A DNA stretch of 64,000 bases from Vasconcelosia minhoensis LEGE 07310 (GTDB lineage Bacteria > Cyanobacteriota > Cyanobacteriia > Phormidesmidales > Phormidesmidaceae), in contig NZ_JADEXG010000007.1 in the NCBI RefSeq assembly GCF_015207255.1, positions 50,683-114,682 of the forward strand, in the 5' to 3' direction. A model generated the notes under the pieces. That model was not told the DNA's origin. It did not search any database and saw nothing but the letters and a program-made list of their open reading frames with translations. Positions 8,816 through 17,480 of this stretch are shown piece after piece. A program made the position numbers and the translations under genes. The first letter of the stretch is position 1. The number at the start of each line of letters is the position of its first letter.

Positions 8816-8950
8816 AGTCTGCTGCGGCCTGCCCCGGATGCTATTTGAGAATGTGCTTTCCTAATGTAGCTAATTCTATAGCCCTAGCTACCCAGCAATC
8901 GGCTCAAGTTGCCTCAAATAGCTGACCGGATCTGAATCTTGGCAACAAAG

Positions 8951-9580
8951 CTACGGCTGGATTTCTGCCTCATCCATCACCGCTAGACCGGAAAGCGGAC
9001 GGTATGAATAGCCGTTCTGAGCGCCGTGGCGGGGCAGCTTCTTAATGTCATTTTTGACGCCGTCTAGATCGATATATCGGTCGGAGACGTTAATCAGGCT
9101 GTCACTCGTCATTGAGCGCAGGCTGACGACTTCGATCCGAACGCCGCGATAGCTAGCCGCATCTACGGCATAGGCCAAATCGCCGTCGCCGCTGACCAGC
9201 ACCGCCGTATCGTAGCAGCCCGTCAGCGCCATCATATCGACTGCAATCTCAACGTCAAGGTTGGCTTTCTTAGAGCCATCCGGCAGCTGAATCAGGTCTT
9301 TAGCAATTACCCGGTAGCCATTTCGCCGCATCCAGAGTAAAAATCCCTGCTGCTTTTCATTGGTCTGATCTACACCGGTGTAAAAGAAGGCTCGAAACAG
9401 TCGAGAGCCCGCAGTTAGACGGCAAAGTAGTTTGGTATAGTCAATTTCGATACCGAGCTGTAAAGCAGCGTAAAAGAGGTTGGAGCCATCGATAAAGATG
9501 GCCACTCGACCACGGTTTTCGAGCACCTGCTCTGGGGTAAAAACAGAGTCATGTCCAAGAATTTGAGGGTGATTCACCAT
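8951..9580 (-). CDS. labA: LabA-like NYN domain protein
   Basis: The 209-residue protein is a NYN (PIN-like) domain with the expected acidic residues in VAIFIDGSNLF (residue about 30), NLDVEIAVDMM (about 110) and VSGDGDLAYA (about 130), a metal-dependent nuclease fold. In Synechococcus elongatus LabA acts in the negative feedback output of the KaiABC clock; related proteins also contribute to light responses. Sequence alone cannot separate LabA from its paralogue LalA, so the symbol is tentative. No kai gene is in the window. It is followed by lptC on the same strand. Confidence 0.8.
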   Translation of the reverse strand: MVNHPQILGHDSVFTPEQVLENRGRVAIFIDGSNLFYAALQLGIEIDYTKLLCRLTAGSRLFRAFFYTGVDQTNEKQQGFLLWMRRNGYRVIAKDLIQLPDGSKKANLDVEIAVDMMALTGCYDTAVLVSGDGDLAYAVDAASYRGVRIEVVSLRSMTSDSLINVSDRYIDLDGVKNDIKKLPRHGAQNGYSYRPLSGLAVMDEAEIQP

Positions 9581-9744
9581 AATTTTTATAAGAAGATGGT
9601 TGAGCTTTTAATCTGCCTTTCGGCTGTTGCCTATGGTTCGAGAGGTAGCTTGTGTAAAGTCTATTTTTTTAATAAAGGAAATCCTCGCTGGGTAGGTCGC
9701 CTCAGAGCACGTCATGCAGAGGGATCTGTTAGGGCTCCATCCGA

Positions 9745-9779
9745 CTGTGCGGTTGGAACTGTGCGGTTGGAACTGTGCG
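9745..9779. repeat. 14-base tandem repeat, 2.5 copies
   Basis: CTGTGCGGTTGGAA is repeated perfectly at 9745-9758 and 9759-9772, and the third copy breaks off after CTGTGCG at 9779. It lies in a gene-free region upstream of labA. Confidence 0.9.
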
Positions 9780-10030
9780 ACTGGACTGTCAGACTAAACC
9801 ATCAAAATCGCCTATCCAGGCAGTCCTAGGCTAAGGCTGACCAGAGATTAGCCAGGAACCGACAAATCAACTTGGACACATCAACCTGCATTAACAAGCT
9901 ATTCTATCTCTTCACTAGGCGTTTATTCCTATTATCTTTTCCTTTTCTAAAGATTATCTGACAATCCGGAAGTCGGATACGAGATTTCAAGCCCAATCGA
10001 GTTTCGATGGAAACCCGTACAGATTGTCAA

Positions 10031-10064
10031 AACTAATCACTCCAATTAGTTGGCTTACTATAAT
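10031..10064 (+). promoter_or_regulatory. possible promoter with an inverted-repeat operator
   Basis: AACTAAT (10031-10037) and ATTAGTT (10045-10051) form a perfect 7-base inverted repeat with a 7-base spacer, and a consensus TATAAT follows at 10059-10064. The repeat covers where a -35 box would sit, as a repressor or activator site often does. The nearest downstream gene starts 277 bases away, so a long leader or a small RNA would be implied. Confidence 0.35.
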
Positions 10065-10341
10065 TCTGCGAAAATCAGAACTCATCAGCGATTCAGATCA
10101 GCGATGTGATTGCCGAGAAATTATAGGTTTTTCTAATCACAAACCCGTAAAAAAGCAATCACAAAAGGCTTAGCCCATTTTTGCTCAGGCGCTGTAGGCT
10201 AAGAATGTTAACTAATTTAACAAACCGCGATCGCGCTTAGCGCAGGGTTGAGGGGTTGAAAGCTCAGTTCGGCGACTGTGGCGGTTTGCTTCACAGTTTG
10301 TTACAAGTAGAAATAATCTTTAACCGAGGGTAACGATCAGC

Positions 10342-11139
10342 ATGTTAGGCGGCCTGATGGGATCCCAATCGACCTCAGCCGATTTTGGCGAGCAGATGCT
10401 CAACTCTGTAGCTCGCCAGGCGATTCAGAGGTTATTTACCAAAAGTCAGTCGGTTGAGGTGACGATTCGCTGCTCTCCTTCTAGCAAGCTGCTTCAGGGT
10501 GTTGTCGATAGCTTTCAGATGCGGGGAGAGGGGCTAGTGATTCGCCGCGCTTTTGAAGCGGAGGAAATGGAATTTGAGACGGATGCCGTATCCCTTGACA
10601 TGGGGATGGGAGGCGTGCTGTCGGGTAAGCTGCGCCTCAAGCAGGCCACCCATGCGGTCGCCATGGTCAAGTTGACAGAAGCGGCGATCAATCGGGCGTT
10701 TGAAGCCGACCTAGTGCGTCAGCGCTTGGAGAACGTAGACCTTGAGCAGCTGACCGATCTGTCGGGGGGTGAGCCCCTCACCTTTCGAGATGTCCATGTT
10801 GGGCTACGGCCGGAGCAGCGGGTCAAAATTCATGCCAAGACCGATCTGCCCAACCGCGACAACGTGCCTATCAGCCTGTCGGCCCGGCTGAGCGTAGAGC
10901 GACGGCGGCGGGTAATTTTTGCCGATCCCCAATTTGAAGCCGACGATATTCCCGAAGACCTACGATCGCTGTCTGAAGCATTGCTTCCGGGGTTTGTCAC
11001 CGTGTTAAATCAGATGGTTGACCTGGAGCGCTTTGACCTGGACGGTGTACTGCTGCGCGTCAATCAGCTAGAGGTGCAGGGCAATCGACTGCTGTTTAAT
11101 GGTTATGCCGAAATCGAGCATTTTCCGAGGGGGCGTTAG
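10342..11139 (+). CDS. DUF2993 (LmeA-like) family protein
   Basis: The 265-residue protein fits the DUF2993 family, common in cyanobacteria and actinobacteria: an N-terminal FGEQMLNSVARQAIQ helix, a run of beta strands with VDSFQMRGEGLVIR, then LTEAAINRAFEADLVRQRL near residue 110 and a C-terminal VQGNRLLFNGYAEI. Mycobacterial LmeA, a member, takes part in lipomannan maturation; the cyanobacterial role is unknown. There is no clear signal peptide. A hairpin follows its stop at 11166-11190. Confidence 0.8.
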   Translation: MLGGLMGSQSTSADFGEQMLNSVARQAIQRLFTKSQSVEVTIRCSPSSKLLQGVVDSFQMRGEGLVIRRAFEAEEMEFETDAVSLDMGMGGVLSGKLRLKQATHAVAMVKLTEAAINRAFEADLVRQRLENVDLEQLTDLSGGEPLTFRDVHVGLRPEQRVKIHAKTDLPNRDNVPISLSARLSVERRRRVIFADPQFEADDIPEDLRSLSEALLPGFVTVLNQMVDLERFDLDGVLLRVNQLEVQGNRLLFNGYAEIEHFPRGR

Positions 11140-11165
11140 GCCCGCGATCGCGGGGTGAGGAATTG

Positions 11166-11190
11166 GGGGCAAAAACCGCTATATTGCCCC
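11166..11190 (+). terminator. hairpin after the DUF2993 gene
   Basis: GGGGCAA at 11166-11172 pairs with TTGCCCC at 11184-11190 around an 11-base loop, 26 bases after the stop codon. It lacks a T-run, so termination would be weak or factor-assisted. Confidence 0.5.
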
Positions 11191-11245
11191 TTGACGATGA
11201 CCGCAACTACGGCTGTCGTCGCGACGATGTGTACCTCGGTGAGCC

Positions 11246-11896
11246 ATGGGTCTAACCAAACTGTTTTCCCTTGGCGGCGTGGTGATGTGGCCACTGCTGG
11301 CCTTTTCCCTACTGGCGACGACGCTGATCTTCGAGCGGCTGCTATTCTGGCTGAAGATCTATCAGCATCAGGAGCGGCTGATTGGACAAGCTTTAGAACT
11401 CTATGCCCAAAAGCCGCGGGCTGCGGTCGAGCTGCTCCAGCAGTACCGGCAGCTGCCGCTGGCACGAATTTTTTTAGCTGGCCTAACGTTAGAACAGTCA
11501 ACCCCCGAGGAGTTCAGGCTGGCGCTGGAAAGCGCAGCCCAATCCGAGCTGCCGCTGCTGAAGCGATTTAACACCATTTTTGAGTCGATTATTGGAGTGG
11601 CGCCGCTGCTGGGATTACTCGGGACGATTCTAGGACTGATCGGCTCGTTTTCATCCCTGCGCCTCGGCGAGGTCGCTGGAGAAGAGGCGGTAGGCGTGAC
11701 CTCGGGCATCGGCGAAGCGCTCGTATCGACGGCGGCTGGGCTGATCGTGGCAATTGTGACGCTGCTGTTTGCCAATCTATTCCTAGGGCTCTATCGCCGT
11801 CAGCGGGCCGCCATCCAGGCCCACAGCGGGCATTTAGAAATTCTCTATCGCCGCTACTATCGCCGGGCGCTGCAGCGTCAGCGCAGCCGAGCATAG
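11246..11896 (+). CDS. MotA/TolQ/ExbB proton channel family protein
   Basis: The 216-residue protein has three membrane helices in the ExbB arrangement: residues about 10-32, then a cytoplasmic loop, then two long helices at about 110-135 and 150-180. The core FESIIGVAPLLGLLGTILGLI and GIGEALVSTAAGLIVAI are the signature pore-lining segments. ExbB/TolQ proteins use the proton gradient with a partner (ExbD/TolR) to energise the outer membrane. No ExbD gene follows: the next gene, 107 bases on, is an amidase. The partner must be elsewhere, so TolQ or ExbB cannot be chosen here. Confidence 0.88.
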   Translation: MGLTKLFSLGGVVMWPLLAFSLLATTLIFERLLFWLKIYQHQERLIGQALELYAQKPRAAVELLQQYRQLPLARIFLAGLTLEQSTPEEFRLALESAAQSELPLLKRFNTIFESIIGVAPLLGLLGTILGLIGSFSSLRLGEVAGEEAVGVTSGIGEALVSTAAGLIVAIVTLLFANLFLGLYRRQRAAIQAHSGHLEILYRRYYRRALQRQRSRA

Positions 11897-12003
11897 GACT
11901 CAGCGCGGCGCGATCGCCCCTAGCGTGACAGCGCCCCCCTTTTTCTCGGCAATGCTGTACAAAATAGGGGAGATTCAATTCTGTACTCTACCCGGGTAGC
12001 TGG

Positions 12004-12915
12004 ATGAAACGAACTGGGTTGACATGGCTAATTAGTAGCGTGGTCTTCTGCCTGGCCGCGCTGACCATTATCACCATTGGGGCAACTCAGTCTGAACTAG
12101 AGCCGCTCAGGGCAGCGGTCAGCTCCCTTCCAGCGCAGACCGCTTTGCCCAGCGTAGACCGCTCGCAGACCGCGCTGATCCCATCTAGGCCAGCTTTTAG
12201 GCCCGGTCAGGGCGCAGCGCCAACCGGCTCGACGGATTTTGTCTATCGGTTTGCCGACCGGCATTTGTCAGACCAGCAGCCGGTAGACTCAGTAGCCCAG
12301 GCTGCACCCAGTGCCCAGCCCCCTAGCTATCAGCCCATCGAAACGATCTATCTAGCCGACCCGTCTAACTATGGAGAGCGCTATCGCGCCGATGCCTACG
12401 GGCAGCCCGCTAACCATCAGCTGATTGTGGTCCTCCATGAAACGGTGGGCTCAGCGCTCAGCGCGATTAACCTCTTCCAAACGCCCCACGTTCGCGACGA
12501 AGACCAGATCAGCTATCACACGCTGATTGACCGGGAGGGCACCGTCATCTATATCGTCCCGCCAGAGCTGCGGGCGTTTGGCGCGGGCAGCTCCGTTTTC
12601 AACGGCCCCAGCGGTGCCGAAGCCGTCGTGACCAATCCGGCCTTGCCAGGTTCGGTCAATAATTTTGCCTACCACGTGTCTTTGGAAACGCCAACCGATG
12701 GACGCGGCAATGGCCAGACCCACAGCGGCTATACCGAGGCTCAGTATCGGTCGCTGGCCTGGCTGCTGGCGCGCTCAACCGTTCCTGACCGGCGGATTAC
12801 GACCCATCGCCAGGTCGATCGCTCGGGAACGCGGATTGATCCCCGCAGCTTCGATTTTGATTATTTTCTCACCCTGCTGCACCAGTATCCCCACCGCCTA
12901 GCCCTGGCTGGCTAG
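12004..12915 (+). CDS. N-acetylmuramoyl-L-alanine amidase (Amidase_2/PGRP fold)
   Basis: This 303-residue protein starts with a basic end and a hydrophobic segment (residues 8-27), a signal or anchor, followed by a low-complexity linker and a zinc amidase domain from about residue 135. Visible ligands and motifs are LIVVLHETVG (first His), SYHTLIDREG, NNFAYHVSLE and ITTHRQVDRSG (second His) with RIDPRSFDFD closing the domain, where the usual Cys/Asp ligand sits. It should cleave the bond between muramic acid and the stem peptide in the periplasm. It follows the ExbB-like gene on the same strand and is convergent with a glycosyltransferase gene. Confidence 0.9.
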   Translation: MKRTGLTWLISSVVFCLAALTIITIGATQSELEPLRAAVSSLPAQTALPSVDRSQTALIPSRPAFRPGQGAAPTGSTDFVYRFADRHLSDQQPVDSVAQAAPSAQPPSYQPIETIYLADPSNYGERYRADAYGQPANHQLIVVLHETVGSALSAINLFQTPHVRDEDQISYHTLIDREGTVIYIVPPELRAFGAGSSVFNGPSGAEAVVTNPALPGSVNNFAYHVSLETPTDGRGNGQTHSGYTEAQYRSLAWLLARSTVPDRRITTHRQVDRSGTRIDPRSFDFDYFLTLLHQYPHRLALAG

Positions 12916-12926
12916 GATCAGGGAAC

Positions 12927-13832
12927 TCATCTCGCTTTTCGCAGCATAGCGCTCAGCCGTTGCCGCCAGGATTTCCGGATCGGTGGGGTCTCAACTGATC
13001 TGGCATCGGGATCGTCGAGATAGCGATAGTACTCCCAAAGCGTACGGTAAGGACCCCCGGGGCGCATCGGCGTGCCGGCCCAGTGCAGGTAGCGCAGCGG
13101 GCGATCGCCGTCGTAAAGCCTGCGATCGCGCTGTTCAAAATGGGGCGAGCCGCCCCAGCTGCCGGGTTCGCTAGGGTTGGCTTTGGCGATATTTAACCGG
13201 CGAGGAATGGCTTTGAGCACGAGATAGTTGATGATCGGCTGGTCGGTCGTGCCGCTCGAGAAGTCAAAATACTCGCGGTGCTGGGCACAGTCTTGCAGGA
13301 GGTCATACATCTGCTCCAGCGAAATTGCCCCCTTTTTGGAGCCCCACAGACCGCTGTTGAACACATCCTGCAGCGCTTCTGGCGTAAAAATGCCGTCGTC
13401 GATGACCCGCTGGGAAAAAATATCCTGAATGCCACGGCCCTTGAAGTGGTAGTCGCAGCAGATAAAATCAGCCTGTTCGAGATAGGCTAGCGTCTCCGTC
13501 ACGGGACCAAAGAAGAGGATGTCGGTGTCAATGTAGAGAAAATCATCTAGTGGCCCAAACCAGCCTGCTAGCTTTCGCATTTTGTTCGGCAAGGCCAGAA
13601 AGTCTTTGGGGAAAATCTCGCCAATCTTCTGGGTAAAGGCCTCTAAAAATGCTAGGTCGGGAAATAGGCTGACCTGATATCGCTGGAGCCGCTCGGCCAC
13701 GCCCTGATAGCGCTGGTCAAAGGGGATTAGGACAATCGGAACATTCGGGTCATGCCGGCGCAAGCTGCTGAGCAGCGCGATCGCGTTATCGGCAACCCGG
13801 TCGTTCGCTACGATGTAAATTCCACGCTGCAT
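12927..13832 (-). CDS. Npun_R2821/Npun_R2823-type putative glycosyltransferase
   Basis: This protein begins MQRGIYIVANDRVADNAIAL and carries FLYIDTDILFF near residue 95, the DxD metal-sugar motif of GT-A enzymes. It is a clear paralogue of the protein at 773-1780, sharing the start, the DxD and the ending LYDGDRPLRYLHWAG. I chose the ATG at 13832 (301 residues) over an upstream start at 13907, because the family begins here and TAGGAA lies eight bases before it. It is the last gene of a minus-strand group with an ABC exporter, a GT4 enzyme and a sulfotransferase, so it probably builds a surface glycan. The exact sugar is unknown. Confidence 0.8.
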   Translation of the reverse strand: MQRGIYIVANDRVADNAIALLSSLRRHDPNVPIVLIPFDQRYQGVAERLQRYQVSLFPDLAFLEAFTQKIGEIFPKDFLALPNKMRKLAGWFGPLDDFLYIDTDILFFGPVTETLAYLEQADFICCDYHFKGRGIQDIFSQRVIDDGIFTPEALQDVFNSGLWGSKKGAISLEQMYDLLQDCAQHREYFDFSSGTTDQPIINYLVLKAIPRRLNIAKANPSEPGSWGGSPHFEQRDRRLYDGDRPLRYLHWAGTPMRPGGPYRTLWEYYRYLDDPDARSVETPPIRKSWRQRLSAMLRKAR

Positions 13833-13919
13833 GATAGTTCCTATCTGGTGATCGTCAGCCTCTCGCTCCGGCTGGTCGGCCCCGAGGCAAACCCCATTTG
13901 GCCCCAATCTAGTCCCAAT

Positions 13920-15950
13920 TTAGCCCTTGAGCAGGTCCTTATTTGCCTTTTCAAAATGCTCGATAGACTTCAGCAGGTTAACGGCGTTTTCGTAGGCCGT
14001 TGAAGTCATTTCATCGCGTTCCCGCGCATTCGGCAAGGACTCATCGGCCAAGAGGCCCAGCGCCCCGATGATGTTATTTAGGTTTGAGCGCATTTCATAA
14101 GAGGTTTGCGTCACGGCCTGCTCCAGGGACGACGTTTCCTCAACCGGCTCGCCCTTAATCTGCTCTGAAAACTGAATCGCGCAGAGCTGGGCGTAATACT
14201 CGCCCTTCTGAAGCAGCTCGGCGTGGCTGCCCATCTCAACAACCCGCCCCTGCTCCAGTACGACGATCCGGTCGGCATTCTGAATCGTCGAAAGCCGGTG
14301 GGCGATGACTAGCGTGGTGCGATCGCGACTCAGCTGATCAATGGCCTTCTGCACCAGCCGTTCCGAAATCGTATCCAGGGCACTGGTCGCCTCGTCCAGG
14401 ATGAGGATATCCGGGTCCTGTAGCAGGGCTCTAGCAATGGCCAATCGCTGCCGCTGGCCACCCGACAGCAGTACGCCGCGATCGCCAATCATCGTATTCA
14501 TCCCTTTGGGCAGACGGGTAATAAATTCGTAGGCATTTGCTCGCTTCGCTGCGTCAATGACTTCTGCTTCAGTGGCGGTTGGCCGACCATAGAGCAGGTT
14601 CTCATGGACGGTTGCATTGAATAAGAACGTGTCCTGGCTAACGATTCCCAGCCGCTTCCGAAAGCTCTTAATATTAAACTCTCTAAGGTCAATTCCATCG
14701 ATCTGGATGCTGCCCTCGGCGGGGTCATAGAAACGGGGTAGCAGGTCTGCCATCGTAGATTTACCTGCCCCCGATGAGCCTACTAAAGCCAGCGTCGTCC
14801 CCTTTGGCAAATATAAATCAATATCGCGCAGGACATATTCATCGTGTTCAGGATATTTGAAATAGAGATGGCTAAAGCGAATCCCCTCAATCAGGTCGGT
14901 ATACTGCCGGTGCCCCTGGGGCATAAAGGGCTTGTCATCGCGTCGGAGGAAGTCACTGATAATGGCAACGCTGGGCGCAGAGTTGGCAAACTGACTTCGA
15001 GCCGCATTGAGCTGGCCAATATAGGGCAGCATCCGAAATAGCAAAAACAGGTAAGTCAGCAAAACGGTCGAAAAAGCGGCGAGCTGACTTTTGAATAGCA
15101 GCCTGCCGATGGTAGCGACCGCAATCAGCGCCAGGATGCTGAGCACTTCATTGATTGGCCCGATGCCAGCAAAGAGCAGCTGCGATTCATATTCTGCAAT
15201 TTCCCGATCCAGAATCAGCTGGTCGATGACGCCATACTCAAAATCCTCATTGGCCGTTGCTTTAACTAAGCGGATACCTGACAGGACTTCAACAATCCGA
15301 GATGAATAATCGCGGGATAGCTTTGATAGGCGTTCTCCAAATTGCTTCGAACGCCGGACGGCAGTCTGGTTGGCTAGCGCGACTAGTCCCAAAGCCAGGG
15401 TTGAGATCAGCGTTAACTGCCATGACGCTAAGATGAGTAAAACGAGAAAGACTGAGATCGTAATGACGATCGTTGCCAAGCGAGTCAGGGTTCGAATCGC
15501 TACGGTCGTACGGCTAACTTCCGCATTCAAGTGGTTGATTAAATCGCCAGCTTTCGTTCTGGAAAAGTAATCTAAGTCAACGTCCAACAGAATGCGCAGG
15601 CCGTCTCGGCGTAAGCCTGCGGCCAGCTGTCGATTAAGTTTTCCCGAGGCCAAAGCGCTAGCGTAGGTCGAAGCATTTTTCAGCACAATCATCAGGACGA
15701 TTGCCATTGCCATGACGGGCAAGCGGTACTGATCTGGAACGCTGTCAAAAAGGCCTAGGAAGTGCTTCAAAAGCGCGGGTAGTTCCCGTTTGATTTCGGT
15801 GGCCTGACCCAGCAGCTCCAGCAAAATTGGAATGATCAGAACGGTGCCAACGCCGTTGAACAAAGCACTGGCAAATCCCAAAATAATTGAAAGAAATAAT
15901 AGTAGGGGATATTTGAAAGTTGACTTAAGGAGGAGTTTTCTAGAGTACAT
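13920..15950 (-). CDS. MsbA-like ABC exporter with a C-terminal DHp-like domain
   Basis: The 676-residue protein is a full half-transporter: six membrane helices in residues 1-320, then the ATPase domain with Walker A GSSGAGKST (near 395), signature LLSGGQRQRLAIARALL and Walker B ILILDEATSALD (near 520), all intact. It would flip a lipid-linked glycan or lipid across the inner membrane as a dimer. About 60 residues beyond the usual end (from about 609) resemble a histidine-kinase dimerisation helix pair: SYEMRSNLNNIIG aligns with SHELRTPLNAIIG, with Tyr618 where the phosphorylated His would be. The codon is TAT (14097-14099), one base from a His codon. Upstream is GT4 (37 bases), downstream the Npun glycosyltransferase. 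Confidence 0.92.
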   Translation of the reverse strand: MYSRKLLLKSTFKYPLLLFLSIILGFASALFNGVGTVLIIPILLELLGQATEIKRELPALLKHFLGLFDSVPDQYRLPVMAMAIVLMIVLKNASTYASALASGKLNRQLAAGLRRDGLRILLDVDLDYFSRTKAGDLINHLNAEVSRTTVAIRTLTRLATIVITISVFLVLLILASWQLTLISTLALGLVALANQTAVRRSKQFGERLSKLSRDYSSRIVEVLSGIRLVKATANEDFEYGVIDQLILDREIAEYESQLLFAGIGPINEVLSILALIAVATIGRLLFKSQLAAFSTVLLTYLFLLFRMLPYIGQLNAARSQFANSAPSVAIISDFLRRDDKPFMPQGHRQYTDLIEGIRFSHLYFKYPEHDEYVLRDIDLYLPKGTTLALVGSSGAGKSTMADLLPRFYDPAEGSIQIDGIDLREFNIKSFRKRLGIVSQDTFLFNATVHENLLYGRPTATEAEVIDAAKRANAYEFITRLPKGMNTMIGDRGVLLSGGQRQRLAIARALLQDPDILILDEATSALDTISERLVQKAIDQLSRDRTTLVIAHRLSTIQNADRIVVLEQGRVVEMGSHAELLQKGEYYAQLCAIQFSEQIKGEPVEETSSLEQAVTQTSYEMRSNLNNIIGALGLLADESLPNARERDEMTSTAYENAVNLLKSIEHFEKANKDLLKG

Positions 15951-15987
15951 AGCAGCCTGAGGAATTGGTCGACGATTGAACCATTAC

Positions 15988-17235
15988 TTACTCGAAAGAC
16001 ATAGCATTACTCACGGCGTCAGACTGAGTCAGGCGCTCTAGAATCGGCTTCAGCTCGGTCGCCATTGCAGTAATGCTATAGTGCCTGATGCATCGCTCTC
16101 GCGCCCGTTTGCCTTTTGCCTCGGCCGCTGAAAACGAGCTGAACATAGATTTCAGAGCCTCTGCGAGCTGATGGGGGCTATCAGGCTCAACCAGATAGCC
16201 GGTATCTGCCAGAATATCAGGGATGTCCCCAACTCGAGTTGCTAGAACAGGCTTGGCCAGAGCCATGCCATCTGTCAGTTTAAGGGGGAATTGAGCTTGG
16301 GCGATGGGGCTATTGCGCTGGGGTACGACTACAGCATGGGCAGCTGAAACGACTTCTGGCATCTGGTCGTAGCTGTATTTAGGCAGCTGGATAATCCATC
16401 GCCCCCACCGTTGCATAAGCGCCTGGTCGTAATTGTCGTAAGGACTGCCCCCGACAATTACGACCCGGTAGTCGGGCTGATTAAGCTGGTCCAACGCTGT
16501 CAGAATGTCTTCTATCCCCTTGTGAGGTCGGGGTGCACCAGGAAACATAAGTACCTTGTAACCAGCTAGGCCATACTTAGCCCGACTGGCTTCAGGATCG
16601 TATCGGTCTGGGTCAAACAGGTCGGTATCCTTCCCGTTGGGAATGTAGTGACCTCCGAAGCGCTTCTGCAAAAATTTTGTATGTAGCGTGATGGCATCAG
16701 CCTTGTCTACCCAGTGTTCAATCCAGCGCAGGTAGAGGGGATGGTCAGGCTGACGTAGTGCTCCGTCGGGTTTGATGACATCTCGTACAACCTGCCGCCA
16801 TGACTCGGGATAAGAACCCTGGTCGCCTCCATGCCAGCTAAGTTCCCAATCGTCAATGTCAAGGATAATGGGAATGGGACGCTGAGTCCACCAGCGATTG
16901 AGTAGGGCCACCCCAAAGCTGCTGGGCTTAAGCTTGTAAGCATAGATTATATTGCCATCTAGCTGAGTCATCAGCTGCTGCGCCGATCGAAAAAAGCGAG
17001 GATAGGTGCCTCCGGCTAGGGCCTTAACGGTCATATCAGTAGCAAAGTTGGCTTTGCTGGGGTCATCTATAAAGCCCAAAATTTCAACTGTATATCCTAG
17101 CTGCTTGAGCGCAGCAGCCAGTAAAAATGGTCTGACGGCGCCTTTCCATCGACCTGCACCGCTGCTCGATAAATCGCTGGCAATGATGGATACTTTGCCC
17201 AGACGTGTCGTTGGCTGGGCGCTACTGTCAGACAT
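15988..17235 (-). CDS. glycosyltransferase family 4
   Basis: The 415-residue protein is a GT-B fold glycosyltransferase: an N-terminal acceptor domain with SIIASDLSSSGAGRWKG and PIILDIDDWE, and a C-terminal donor domain with VLMFPGAPRPHKGIEDIL near 230, VVIVGGSP near 255, then FPLKLTDGMALAKPVLATRVG near 335 (the family's E/G-rich nucleotide-sugar site). It transfers a sugar from a nucleotide donor with retention. It lies just before the ABC exporter in the same direction, so its product is probably exported by that transporter. Confidence 0.88.
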   Translation of the reverse strand: MSDSSAQPTTRLGKVSIIASDLSSSGAGRWKGAVRPFLLAAALKQLGYTVEILGFIDDPSKANFATDMTVKALAGGTYPRFFRSAQQLMTQLDGNIIYAYKLKPSSFGVALLNRWWTQRPIPIILDIDDWELSWHGGDQGSYPESWRQVVRDVIKPDGALRQPDHPLYLRWIEHWVDKADAITLHTKFLQKRFGGHYIPNGKDTDLFDPDRYDPEASRAKYGLAGYKVLMFPGAPRPHKGIEDILTALDQLNQPDYRVVIVGGSPYDNYDQALMQRWGRWIIQLPKYSYDQMPEVVSAAHAVVVPQRNSPIAQAQFPLKLTDGMALAKPVLATRVGDIPDILADTGYLVEPDSPHQLAEALKSMFSSFSAAEAKGKRARERCIRHYSITAMATELKPILERLTQSDAVSNAMSFE

Positions 17236-17332
17236 AGATGGGTTTTAGGGAGTGGAGATGTGACACAAATCAGCGTTAAGGAGACAATACAAAACGGAGA
17301 TGGCTGCCGTATAGCTAGAGAAAATCGAAATC

Positions 17333-17367
17333 CATTCGATATTAGCCTAGGCTTTGAATATCGAATG
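17333..17367 (-). terminator. strong hairpin between the sulfotransferase and GT4 genes
   Basis: CATTCGATATT (17333-17343) and AATATCGAATG (17357-17367) pair perfectly over 11 bases, and the loop itself contains the palindrome AGCCTAGGCT. On the minus strand the hairpin is followed by a T-rich stretch. It lies about 115 bases past the sulfotransferase stop and 98 bases before the GT4 start, so it can be a terminator or an attenuator. Confidence 0.6.
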
Positions 17368-17480
17368 AAGCCCAGCTGCGACTTTGCTAAAGTTTCATCG
17401 GCACGGCTGAATAGCGAGTTTTACTAGGCTATTAACTAACATGCCCTGTAAACTCTCTGTAATTTCCCGATGACGAATTG

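Larger units (their letters stand above)
9581..10341. other. 761-base gap without a supported gene
   Basis: This is the longest gene-free stretch. The central part (9840-10140) is AT-rich. It holds a 14-base tandem repeat at 9745, a hairpin followed by a perfect TATAAT near 10031-10064, a CTTAGCC/GGCTAAG stem at 10169-10203, and GTTAACTAATTTAAC near 10207. A 92-codon plus-strand frame at 9551-9829 includes the repeat and overlaps labA; I do not accept it. An unannotated small RNA is possible. Confidence 0.5.

Noticed and set aside
9551..9829. 92-codon plus-strand frame overlapping the labA start
   Set aside because: Much of it is the 14-base tandem repeat and the start lies inside labA on the other strand; no ribosome site.
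13833..13907. extended N-terminus of the second Npun-type glycosyltransferase
   Set aside because: The extra 25 residues are not family-like and a ribosome site lies before the inner ATG.
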